Shown here: positions 8,758 through 17,800 of the stretch, piece by piece
How the letters are laid out: every line of letters starts with the position of its first letter
Numbering within the stretch: position 1 is the stretch's first letter
Assembly: GCA_019114265.1 (NCBI GenBank)
Contig: DXFV01000042.1
Span: 12,888-76,887, forward strand
Length of the DNA: 64,000 bases
Source of the DNA: Anaerofilum faecale
Lineage (GTDB): Bacteria > Bacillota > Clostridia > Oscillospirales > Ruminococcaceae
Direction: 5' to 3'
Program-made: the position numbers and the translations under genes
The notes under the pieces: generated by a model
What the model was told of the DNA's origin: nothing
What the model saw: the letters and a program-made list of their open reading frames with translations, nothing else
Database searches by the model: none

Positions 8758-10368
8758 ATGAAAAAGATCCTGTGCGGCGTGCTGGCAGCCGCCATGGTGG
8801 GCACGGCGCTGACCGGCTGTGTGCCGCAAAAGACAAACGACAGCTCCAAGCCCGCGTCCGGTTCCACGGTATCGGCCGACAACTTCAACGCCGAGGGACT
8901 GCCCATCCTCAAGGAAAAGCAGACCTTTGAGCTGGCCGCCAAGAGCCGCTACAACAAAAACTTCGCGGATCTGCAGTTCTTCCAGGACCTGGAGGAGCAG
9001 ACCAACGTGCACATCGAATGGAACATGAGCTCGGAGGACGGCTGGGACGAAAAGAAGGGCCTGCTGTTTGCCGGCGAGCTGCCCGACGCCTTCTACGGCC
9101 AGGGCATCCTCACCGACGTGGACGTGATCAAATACGCCTCGCAGGGCATCCTGATCCCGCTGGAGGACATGATCGAGCAGTACTGCCCCAACATCAGCAA
9201 GCTGCTGGAGAACGAGGAATACCGCAAGGCGCTCACCGCGCCGGACGGCCACATCTACTGCCTGCCCAGCCTGACCGAGCTGTCGCCCAAGACCCACGAC
9301 AAGCTGTTCATCAACAAGACCTGGCTGGACCAGCTGGGCCTGCCGCTGCCCACCACGCTGGAGGAGTTTGAGAACACCCTGAAGGCTTTCCGCGACAACG
9401 ACATGAACGGCAACGGCAGCACCACCGATGAGATCCCCTTCAGCTTTTTGTACAACCGCAAGGAGAACGGCCTGTTCTCGATGTTCGGCAGCTTCGGCCA
9501 GCTGGACAACAACTACAACAACCACTTCATCGTGCAGGACGACGAGGTGGTCTACACCCCGATCACCGAGCCGTACAAGGACGCCATCGAGTGGTTCCAC
9601 AGCCTGTACCAGCAGAACCTGATCGACCCCGAGGGCTTCACCCACGATTTCAGCGTCTACATCGCAAAGATCAGCTCGCCCGACAAGACGGTGGGCGCGT
9701 TCCTGGGCTGGAGCCTGTCCAGCGCGGCGGGCAACAACAAGGCCGACTATGTGCCGCTGGCTCCGCTGAAGGGCGAGGACGGCGAGCAGATCTGGAACAC
9801 CTACCCCTCTGCCATCAACGCGAAAGGCTCCTTCGTCATCACCAGCGAGTGCGAGAACCCCGAAGCGCTGATGCGCTGGGCCGACCTGCACTATGTGCCC
9901 GAAACCTCCCTGCAGATCGACCAGGGTCTGTTTGGCACCACCCTCACCAAGGAGGGCGACCGCTACACCTACCTGCCGCTGCCCGAGGGCAAGACGCTGG
10001 CCGACATGATCCATGAGTATTCCCCCGGCGTCAACGGCATCGGCGGCGTGACGATGGAGATCGCCTCCAAGCTGGACCTGAACGCCAACCTGCAGGAGCG
10101 CGCCGATCTGGACGAGTTCTACGCCCCCTACAACGTGCCGGTGGAGGAGGTATACCCCAGTGTGTTCCTCACCAACGAGGAGGTGGAGCGCATCTCCGAG
10201 CTGGAGACCGACATCGTGGCCTACATCGACCAGACCTACGCCAACTGGATCGTGAACGGCGGCATCGACGCCGAGTGGGATGCCTACCTGCAGAAGCTTG
10301 AACAAATGCATGTACAGGAGTATATTGAGATCTACAAGGCAGCCTACGAGCGCTACCAGAACGCCTGA
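8758..10368 (+). CDS. extracellular solute-binding lipoprotein (LplA/YtcQ type)
   Basis: A 536-residue sugar-binding lipoprotein. The N-terminus has a short hydrophobic signal and a lipobox ending LTGC near residue 21, so it should be lipidated and face outward. The body is the long family-1-type fold usual with LplB/YtcP permeases, and includes an EF-hand-like D-N-D-M-N-G-N-G-S-T loop near residue 215 that probably binds calcium. It is third in the importer operon and is followed by two sulfatases, which suggests the cargo is a sulfated oligosaccharide. That specificity is inference from neighbours. Confidence 0.92.
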   Translation: MKKILCGVLAAAMVGTALTGCVPQKTNDSSKPASGSTVSADNFNAEGLPILKEKQTFELAAKSRYNKNFADLQFFQDLEEQTNVHIEWNMSSEDGWDEKKGLLFAGELPDAFYGQGILTDVDVIKYASQGILIPLEDMIEQYCPNISKLLENEEYRKALTAPDGHIYCLPSLTELSPKTHDKLFINKTWLDQLGLPLPTTLEEFENTLKAFRDNDMNGNGSTTDEIPFSFLYNRKENGLFSMFGSFGQLDNNYNNHFIVQDDEVVYTPITEPYKDAIEWFHSLYQQNLIDPEGFTHDFSVYIAKISSPDKTVGAFLGWSLSSAAGNNKADYVPLAPLKGEDGEQIWNTYPSAINAKGSFVITSECENPEALMRWADLHYVPETSLQIDQGLFGTTLTKEGDRYTYLPLPEGKTLADMIHEYSPGVNGIGGVTMEIASKLDLNANLQERADLDEFYAPYNVPVEEVYPSVFLTNEEVERISELETDIVAYIDQTYANWIVNGGIDAEWDAYLQKLEQMHVQEYIEIYKAAYERYQNA

Positions 10369-10398
10369 ACAAAAGCCGCTGAGCGGCACCCGATGCAG

Positions 10399-10452
10399 TG
10401 CCTTCCCCTGGCAGGGGAAGGTGCCGCTGCAGGCGGCGGATGAGGTCGAAGC
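10399..10452 (+). repeat. double-hairpin intergenic repeat, copy A
   Basis: Hairpin 1 is CCTTCCCC / GGGGAAGG, hairpin 2 has a CCGC / GCGG stem, and the unit ends in GGATGAGGTCGAAGC. It matches copies at 31956, 39381 and 46530. It lies between the binding-protein gene and the first sulfatase. A further hairpin (GGATGCCC / GGGCATCC) follows at 10488-10518. Confidence 0.8.
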
Positions 10453-10539
10453 TCTCCCGCCGCACAGATCTACCTTCCATACACCGGATGCCCTTCCTCT
10501 CGGGGAGGGGCATCCCTGCATCCAAGCAAAGGAGCACCG

Positions 10540-11925
10540 ATGAAACCCAAAAATCTCGTCTTTCTCATGACCGACCAGCAGCGGTTCGACACGCTGGGCA
10601 TGACTGCCTGCGGCCGCGAGGTGACCCCGAACCTGAACGCGCTGGCGCGGGAAGGCGTGTCCTTTCAGCGCGCCTACGACGCCTGTCCGCTGTGCGTGCC
10701 GGCCCGCACCGCGCTGGCCACCGGACGCTCTCCGCTGGCAAACGGCATGCTGCTGAACGACCTGCCCGGCCGCTATGCCCGCGAAAATCCCACCCTGCAC
10801 GGTCTGCTGGCCGAAAACGGCTGGGAGGTGGCGCACATCGGGGTGGCGCACATCAGCGTGAAGCCGCCGCTGCGCCAGGCGGTGGACTTTGCCGCCTGGG
10901 AGTGCGACGACACCTATGCCGCCGCCATGTCCGCCCGGGGCATCTCCCTCGCGCGCGCCCCCGAAAACTCGGTGGAGGTGCTGGAACTGGGCGGCGGGAA
11001 CTACCGCCCGCACCGCTATTCCAACGCGCGGGTGTCCCTGTGGGAGCATCCGCTGGAGGATTTCAAGGACGTCTGGTTCACAAACCGCGCGCTGGAATTC
11101 CTGCGCCGTCCCCACGAAAAACCCTTCGCGCTGTTCCTCTATCTGTGGGCGCCCCATCCCCCGCTGATCGTCCCGCCCGACCAGCTGGCGCTCTTTCCGC
11201 AGGAGGAGATCCCCCTGCCCGCCAATACCGGCATTCCCAGCCCGGGCCAGCCGGAGGGCTACCGCCGCGGCGCGGCCGCCCAGCTGGGGCAGCATCCGCC
11301 CGAAAAGGGGTGGCAGCAGGCGTGGAGCGCCCATCTGGCGCTGTCCCACCTGTGCGACGCGCAGTTCGGCCGGGTGCTGGACACCCTGCGCGAGACCGGC
11401 CGCACCGACGACACGCTGGTGGTTTTCACCACCGACCACGGCGAGCAGCTGGGCCAGCACGGGATGTACCAGAAGATGGAGATGTACGAGCCGGCGGTGC
11501 ACGTCCCGGCGGTGGTGCATCTGCCGGGAGGGGCCGCGGCCGCCCCGACGACGCCGGTGTCCCACCTCGACCTCGTGCCCACCATCACCGAGCTGCTGGG
11601 TCTGCCCGGTCTGCCCGGCGCCGAGGGCATCTCGCTGGCCCACAGTGTGCGCACCGGTTGCGAGCCGCCCGCCCACGACGTGTTCGGCGTCTACTGCGGC
11701 AACCATGAGTTCGGCGATATGCGCCGGATGATCGTGCGCGAAAACTGGAAATATGTCTTTGACGGCAACGGCGAGGAGCTGTACGACCTTTCGGCCGACC
11801 CGCTGGAGATGCACAGCCGCGCCGCCGACCCCGCCTGTGCCGCCCAAAAAGCCGCCCTGCGCGGGGCGCTGGAAGCCTACTGCCGTGCCCGGCACGACCC
11901 GCTTTTTGCCGAAAAGGAGGATTGA
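10540..11925 (+). CDS. sulfatase, Cys-type (cytoplasmic)
   Basis: A 461-residue type I sulfatase that would hydrolyse a sulfate ester. The active-site motif Cys52-V-P-A-R56 is the C-x-P-x-R form, whose cysteine must be oxidised to formylglycine, in anaerobes by a radical-SAM maturase. Metal ligands are visible at TDQQ (Asp12, Gln13) and in the FTTDHGEQLGQHG loop near 305. There is no signal peptide, so it acts on an imported substrate, which fits the upstream ABC importer. The ATG follows AAAGGAGC. No maturase gene is in the window. Exact substrate unknown. Confidence 0.92.
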   Translation: MKPKNLVFLMTDQQRFDTLGMTACGREVTPNLNALAREGVSFQRAYDACPLCVPARTALATGRSPLANGMLLNDLPGRYARENPTLHGLLAENGWEVAHIGVAHISVKPPLRQAVDFAAWECDDTYAAAMSARGISLARAPENSVEVLELGGGNYRPHRYSNARVSLWEHPLEDFKDVWFTNRALEFLRRPHEKPFALFLYLWAPHPPLIVPPDQLALFPQEEIPLPANTGIPSPGQPEGYRRGAAAQLGQHPPEKGWQQAWSAHLALSHLCDAQFGRVLDTLRETGRTDDTLVVFTTDHGEQLGQHGMYQKMEMYEPAVHVPAVVHLPGGAAAAPTTPVSHLDLVPTITELLGLPGLPGAEGISLAHSVRTGCEPPAHDVFGVYCGNHEFGDMRRMIVRENWKYVFDGNGEELYDLSADPLEMHSRAADPACAAQKAALRGALEAYCRARHDPLFAEKED

Positions 11926-11929
11926 CTGT

Positions 11930-13345
11930 ATGTCCCATAACCACCCCAACCTGCTGTACGTCTTTGCCGACCAGTGGCGGCGGGGCGCGATGGGCTGCGC
12001 CGGGGAGGACCCGGTGCTCACCCCCCGCATGGACGCCTTTGCCGCGTCGGGCGTGCGCTGCACCGCCTGCACCAGCACCTTCCCGCTCTGCTCGCCCCAC
12101 CGCGCCAGTCTGTTCACCGGGAAATATCCGCTGTCGGTGGGCTTTTTCACCAACTGCAAAACCGGCCTGTCGATGCGACTGGGCGATGAGGAGTACAGTC
12201 TTGGCCAGGCGCTGAAGGACAGCGGCTACCAGACCGCCTACATCGGCAAGCTGCATCTGGACGAACCGGAACAGAACCACTGCGCCGCCCCCGCCTCGGG
12301 CGCGCGGGACTGGGACGCCTACACCCCGCCGGGCGTGCGCCGCCACGGGTTTGATTTCTGGTACTCCTACGGCGCCTGCGACCGCCACCTCCACCCCCAC
12401 TACTGGATGGATACCCCCGCGATGATCCAGGCCGACCAGTGGTCCCCCGAACACGAGACCGACGTGGCCATTCGCTGGATGGAACAGGCCGACCGCAGCC
12501 GTCCGTTTGCGGCGGTGATCAGCTGGAACCCGCCCCACAGCCCCTACGACCAGGTGCCGCAGAAATACCTCGACCTCTACCCCGAGGACATCCCCTTCAA
12601 GGGCAACGTGGACCCCTCCGACGTTCACCAGCACACCGGCGAAAAGGCAAACTTCGGGCCGGACGGGATGCGCAAAACACTGCGGCAGTACTACGCGGCG
12701 GTGAGCGGGCTGGACGAGCAGTTCGGCCGCCTGCTGGACGCGCTGGACCGTCTGGGCCTTGCCGACAACACGGTGGTGGTACTTTCGGCCGACCACGGCG
12801 ACATGATGGGCAGCCACGGCCTGCTGGCAAAGCATGTGTGGTATGAGGAATCCATCGGCATTCCCTTTGTCGCGGCCGGGCCGGGCATTGGACAGGGGGT
12901 GTGCGGCAGCGTGCTGGGCAGCCAGGACCAGATGCCCACCCTGCTGGGTCTGCTGGGTCTGCCGGTGCCCGCCAGTGTGGAGGGAATCGACTGCTCATGG
13001 GACATCCGCCACGCCGCCACCGACCCCGAAAAATCCACCTTCCTGTGCGCCTGCCCGGGACGGGAGATCTTTTTGCAGCAATTTGCGCAGGCCGGCCTTG
13101 ACCCCCGCGCCTACGGCTGGCGCGGCATCCGCACCGCCCGCTATACCTATGTGATCGACGCCGGCTATGCGCCGCAGAAAAATCCGCCGGTGCAGCGCCT
13201 TTTGTACGACCTCGAGGCCGACCCGCTCCAGCTGCATCCCACCGTGCTGCATTCCGCCGGCGAGCATCCGCAGGCGGCGCTGCTGGAACAGCGGGTGGCC
13301 CAGTGGCTGCGGCAGAGCGGCGACGGCTTTCTGTACCATCTGTAA
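11930..13345 (+). CDS. sulfatase, Cys-type, second copy
   Basis: A 471-residue type I sulfatase with Cys54-S-P-H-R58 as its formylglycine site, Asp14 in the FADQ metal motif, and a SADHGDMMGSHG loop near residue 285. It has no signal peptide. It starts 5 bases after the first sulfatase, with GAAAAGGAGG at the end of that gene as ribosome site, so the two are cotranslated. The proteins differ across most of their length, which suggests two different sulfate positions or sugars rather than a recent duplication. The C-terminal domain (RTARYTYVIDAG ... LYDLEADP) is typical of the family. Confidence 0.92.
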   Translation: MSHNHPNLLYVFADQWRRGAMGCAGEDPVLTPRMDAFAASGVRCTACTSTFPLCSPHRASLFTGKYPLSVGFFTNCKTGLSMRLGDEEYSLGQALKDSGYQTAYIGKLHLDEPEQNHCAAPASGARDWDAYTPPGVRRHGFDFWYSYGACDRHLHPHYWMDTPAMIQADQWSPEHETDVAIRWMEQADRSRPFAAVISWNPPHSPYDQVPQKYLDLYPEDIPFKGNVDPSDVHQHTGEKANFGPDGMRKTLRQYYAAVSGLDEQFGRLLDALDRLGLADNTVVVLSADHGDMMGSHGLLAKHVWYEESIGIPFVAAGPGIGQGVCGSVLGSQDQMPTLLGLLGLPVPASVEGIDCSWDIRHAATDPEKSTFLCACPGREIFLQQFAQAGLDPRAYGWRGIRTARYTYVIDAGYAPQKNPPVQRLLYDLEADPLQLHPTVLHSAGEHPQAALLEQRVAQWLRQSGDGFLYHL

Positions 13346-13356
13346 AGGAGAAACCT

Positions 13357-14511
13357 ATGGACCCGCTGAAAGAATTCCGGGGCATCGACGCCCCCATCAC
13401 CCGCATCGCCCTGTATAAATACGACATCTTCGCCACCAAGAAGTTCAGCTTCGGCACCTGGACCAGCCGCCAGCACGTCTTTTTCTGCATCGAGGCGGGC
13501 GGACAGACCGGATGGGCCGAGAACATTCTGGCGGTGAACCGTCCCGACGCCGTGCCGGACGAATGGGCCGCCTGTCTGGCCGAGCTGAAAGGCCGCAGCG
13601 TGACCGACGCGCTGGCCTTCCTGCGGGAAAAGATCTGCCTGTGGGAGGACCGCCTCACCGAAGCCGCCGAAGCCGCGCTGGTGGACCTGGCCGGCAAGCT
13701 CACCGGCCGCAGTGCGCGGCAGCTGCTGGGTCTGGGCGGCAGCGGCCCGGTGTGGGGGGCGTATGTCATCCTCAGCGACGACGCCGCCTTTGTGCGCGAA
13801 AAAGCCCGCTGGGCCTTGGAGCACGGGCGCAGCCGCTATATCAAAGTGAAGCTGTTCGGCAAACCGGAACTGGACCGCGCGGTCATCCGCGCGGTGCGCG
13901 AGATCTGCCCCCGGCCGGACACCTTCTTGCTGGGGGACGTGAACTGCGGCTACCGCAACGAGGGGGAAGAGCGCCCGGTGGAGGAGATCGCATCCTCGCT
14001 GCGCGCGCTGTATGACGAAGGTCTCGACGCCTGCGAGGACCCCGCCTTCCTCGCCGCCGAGGAATGGGTGCAGCTGCAGCGGGCGGTGGGGCAGCTGGCC
14101 CTCATCCCCGACTACCCGCTGCGCCCGGCCTGCCGCTCCATCCATCGGATCCGGGAGGAGATGGGCGGATACTACAACATCCATCCCGGCTGCACCGGCT
14201 CGATCCTGGATGCCGCGGCGCTGGCCGGACGGGTGCGACAGCTGGGCGCCGGGCTGATGATCGGCGACGACAGCCTGGTGGGGCCGGGCTGCGCGATCTG
14301 GCAGCAGCTGGCCGCCTGGCTGGAGGCCGACTGGGTGGAGGCCACCGAAAAGGAGGGCGAGTCCGATTTTTATTTCCGGGCAGTGCGCTCCCTCCCCACC
14401 GACAGCCGGCAGAATCCCATCCCGGTGCAGCCGGAAACGGCCGGTTTCGGCCTTGTGCTGGACGAGAGCGCCCTGCGCGAACAGGCCGCCGCTGTGCGGG
14501 AAATCCGCTGA
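13357..14511 (+). CDS. mandelate racemase/muconate lactonizing enzyme family protein
   Basis: A 384-residue enolase-superfamily enzyme, a group that removes the proton alpha to a carboxylate, here most likely as a sugar-acid dehydratase or epimerase. Visible active-site pieces are the K163-x-K165 base pair (YIKVKLF) and metal ligands near Asp194 (GDVN), Glu227 (CEDP) and Asp252 (IPDYP). It is the last gene of the importer-sulfatase operon, with AAAGGAG eleven bases after the previous stop. In this setting it probably handles the acid sugar released after desulfation, which links it to the uronate operon at the left. Substrate is inferred, not shown. Confidence 0.85.
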   Translation: MDPLKEFRGIDAPITRIALYKYDIFATKKFSFGTWTSRQHVFFCIEAGGQTGWAENILAVNRPDAVPDEWAACLAELKGRSVTDALAFLREKICLWEDRLTEAAEAALVDLAGKLTGRSARQLLGLGGSGPVWGAYVILSDDAAFVREKARWALEHGRSRYIKVKLFGKPELDRAVIRAVREICPRPDTFLLGDVNCGYRNEGEERPVEEIASSLRALYDEGLDACEDPAFLAAEEWVQLQRAVGQLALIPDYPLRPACRSIHRIREEMGGYYNIHPGCTGSILDAAALAGRVRQLGAGLMIGDDSLVGPGCAIWQQLAAWLEADWVEATEKEGESDFYFRAVRSLPTDSRQNPIPVQPETAGFGLVLDESALREQAAAVREIR

Positions 14512-14530
14512 CATCTTCCTTTCCTTTTTC

Positions 14531-14566
14531 GCCCGTTCCGGCAGCTGCCGGGGCGGGCATTTTTTC
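14531..14566 (+). terminator. intrinsic terminator of the importer-sulfatase operon
   Basis: The stem GCCCGTTCCGGC / GCCGGGGCGGGC (14531-14558, two G-U pairs, AGCT loop) is followed by ATTTTTT. The remaining gap to 14803 is AT-rich. It holds a TTGACA at 14644 without a well-spaced -10, so no promoter is called for the next gene. Confidence 0.8.
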
Positions 14567-14802
14567 TGTTTTCCGCACGCGAAAAGGCAACCTGCACAGA
14601 GAGAACGGGCATGAATTGGAAAGGCAATCCAAAAATAATACGCTTGACAAAAATAGTATTATAAAATCCAGCAGCCCGGCGAATTATCGCAAAAAAATGT
14701 GTATAAAACAAAATTTTATATCTGTCCAGCCTGTGCAGAATACGCTATTCTTTTTATACAAAAGGCATTTTTGCCCAAAAAGCAAAAGGCAGGAGGAGCT
14801 GT

Positions 14803-17800
14803 ATGAAACGAAAGGGATTCGCGCAATGCAAACGCATCCTGGCGGGCACTGTCGCGGCGGCCATGCTGACCGGCTTTTGCCCGTTCAGCGTGCTGGCCAT
14901 GCCGGCGGCCGAGCCGTCCGGGTATGTGATGCCGGCGCCCGCACAGGGGCAAAGCTACAACTTTGCGTCCGAGTACTCCAGCACACAGGGACCGGTGTGG
15001 TTCTACCGCTGGATGGACAAGGACACCGGCGCTTTGTCCGACATGACCTGGTCGTCCGGGAACAGCCGCTGGGAGGGCAACGACCACGGCGGGCACTGGA
15101 TGCGCATTTTTAACGACGGCCTGATGTCCGGCAACGACGGATGCAGCGCCGTGATCGAGTGGGTGGCCCCGCAGGACGGCGTGGTGCTGGTGACGGCGGG
15201 CGCGCTGGACGGCAAGACCGCCGCCGGCGAGATCGCCATGGAGAGCGAGCGCACCGACCGCGACGGCGCCACCCTGCGCGTGGAGCACAACGGCGTCACC
15301 ATCTGGGGCGGCTGCTCCACCCAAAACAACCGCAAGCATCTGGCCTTCGACCCCATCCGCGTGGCGGTGAAGGCGGGCGATACGCTGCGCTTTGTGGAGA
15401 ACGGCGACGGCGGCAACGCCGAATACAACAACGACCGCGTGTTCTGGAACCCCACCGTCACCTATGAGGCCGACGCATCCGGCGTGATGCTGTCCGGCGC
15501 GCAGATGGTGTCGGGCGGCAGCATCCAGATGCAGGCGGCCAACCTGCCCGGCATCGCGCCGGAGGATGTGGCCCTCTACGCCTCGGTGAACGGCGCTGTG
15601 CGCACCGAGCTGGAAGCGACCGGTGCGAGCCTGGAAAACGGCACCCTGACGATCGATTTTGAACCCATCCGCGAGGAAAGCGCCGCCGTGCAGCTGTTTA
15701 CTGTGGTGGGCGGCACCAGCGCGATGGTCTCCTACAACACCGCCGACTATCCCTCCCGGCTGGTGGAGGTGACCGCGTCGGTGCGGGGCGAGGGCGGCAG
15801 CATCTCGCCCGCCAGCGTGACGGTGGAGAAGGGACAGAGCGTCACCTTCACCATCACCCCCGACGAGGGATATTCCCTCTATCGCCTGTGGGTGAACGGC
15901 GAGCAGCAGGATCTGTCTGCTGTGCAGGACGGCACCTTTGTGCTGGAGAACATCCAGCAGGCCACCACCGTACAGGCTGCTTTCTATAAGGAAGGCGAAG
16001 TGCGCGGCACCACCTACTATGTGGACGCCGCAAACGGCGACGACACGAGCAGCGGCACCAGTGAGGCCGAGGCCTGGAAAACGCTGGACAAGGTGAACGC
16101 CACCACCTTCCAGCCGGGCGACCGCATCCTGCTGAAGGCCGGCTGCGTGTGGAACGGCTATCTGTGGCCGAAGGGCGAGGGCGACGAGCTGGATTCCATC
16201 ACGCTGGGCAAATACGGCGATGAATCGCTGTATCCCGTCATCAACGGCAACGGCACCATGCCCTACGACTGGAGCCAGAAGGGCACCGATCCCGCCTACA
16301 CCCCGGCCGTGCTGCTGTGCGACCAGAGCAACTGGGTGATCGAGGATCTGGAAGTGACCAACAACTTCGACACCAAATACAACCAGGTGGGCATCCTGAT
16401 CTACACCACCGGCCGCAACGGCGAGACCAGCAACGTCACCGTGCAGGAGTGCTATGTGCACGACGTGACGGCGGTGCAGTCCAGCAACAAGGTCACCGGC
16501 GGCATCATCGGCGTCGGCTCCGATTTCTGGATCGACGGCAACCCGATGGAGGGCGAAATCCAGACCGAATACGGCTTTGACGGCCTGTACATCCTGAACA
16601 ACCACGTCAAGAACGTGCAGAAAGAGGGCGTGCGCACCACCGGCAGCGGCACCCACTTCCGCAATACCCAGACCCACGAGGACGTTGTCTTCCGCGGCAA
16701 CTACATCGAGGACATCTACGGCGACGGCATCGTGCTGGCCGAGGTGGGCCAGGCGGGTCTGGTCGAAAGCAATGTGGTCAAGAACGCCTGCAACGTATCC
16801 GAAGCCAACTACGCGGGCGCCTGGAGCTGGCAGTGCAGCAACACCGTCTACCGCTACAACGAGGTGTTCGGCATCGAGTACGGCTATAACGACGGCGAGG
16901 CGTTCGACTTCGATATCGGCTGCAAAAACCACGCTTTTGTGTACAACTACAGCCACAACAACAAGGGCGGCCTGCTGCTGACCATGTACGCCAGCCCCAC
17001 CTACACCTTTGCCTACAACATCTCCGCCAACGACGGCAAGCCCAGCCAGGAGTTGTTCCACTGCGCCACCGGCGGCGACTACATCTACAACAACACCCTG
17101 TACATCGGCAAGGGAACCTCCACCCACCTGTTCCACGAGGGCAACGTGGGCTTCTTCAAGAACAACACCGTGCTGGTGCACGGCGAGCTGCTGGGTCTGT
17201 TCACCGGCAGCGGCAGCCTGAGCGAGTCCGGCGTGACCAACAACATCTTCTATCCTGCCTCTGTCACCGGCGGCATGAGCGAGGACGTGCTGGCGAACAA
17301 CCTGGTGGTTGATCCGATGCTGCCCGGCGCTTCGCTGTCCACCGACGAGCAGTATGCCCTGTCCACCGGCCTGACCTATGAGACCATGGGCCGCGGCGAG
17401 GACTGGCTGGCCGGTCTGCGCGAGCGCGCCTCCATCTTCAAGCTGGCCGAAAACAGCCCCGCCATCGACGCGGGCACCCCCATCAACGACCCCAACTTCA
17501 CCTTCACCGAGGACCTGTTCGGCAATCCGATCGTGGGCAACCCCGACATCGGCGCCCATGAGTTCTCGAACGACCCCGGCCCGGTGGACGAGGACGTGAA
17601 AAAGCCCGAGAGCATCCGTCTGGACCAGACCGATCTCTATCTGCTCACCGGCGACAAAGCCTCCCTCACCGCCGAGGTGGGTCCGGCCGACGCGCTGGAC
17701 ACCAGCGTGGTGTATGAGAGCAGCAACCCCGACGTGGCCACCGTACAGGCCGACGGCACCGTGCTGGCTGTGGCGCCCGGCGAGGCGACCATCACCGCAC

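Noticed and set aside
8662..12159. A 1165-codon antisense frame over the binding-protein and sulfatase genes
   Set aside because: Shadow of confidently identified sense genes; low-complexity composition and no ribosome site logic.
14644..14667. TTGACA plus an AT-rich stretch as the promoter of the surface protein gene
   Set aside because: The only TATAAA-like box is 11 bases away; no -10 at 16-18 bases.
14716..17559. A 947-codon antisense frame over the beta-helix protein
   Set aside because: Shadow frame with repetitive Val/Ala/Gly/His content; the sense strand has a signal peptide, domains and LPATG anchor.
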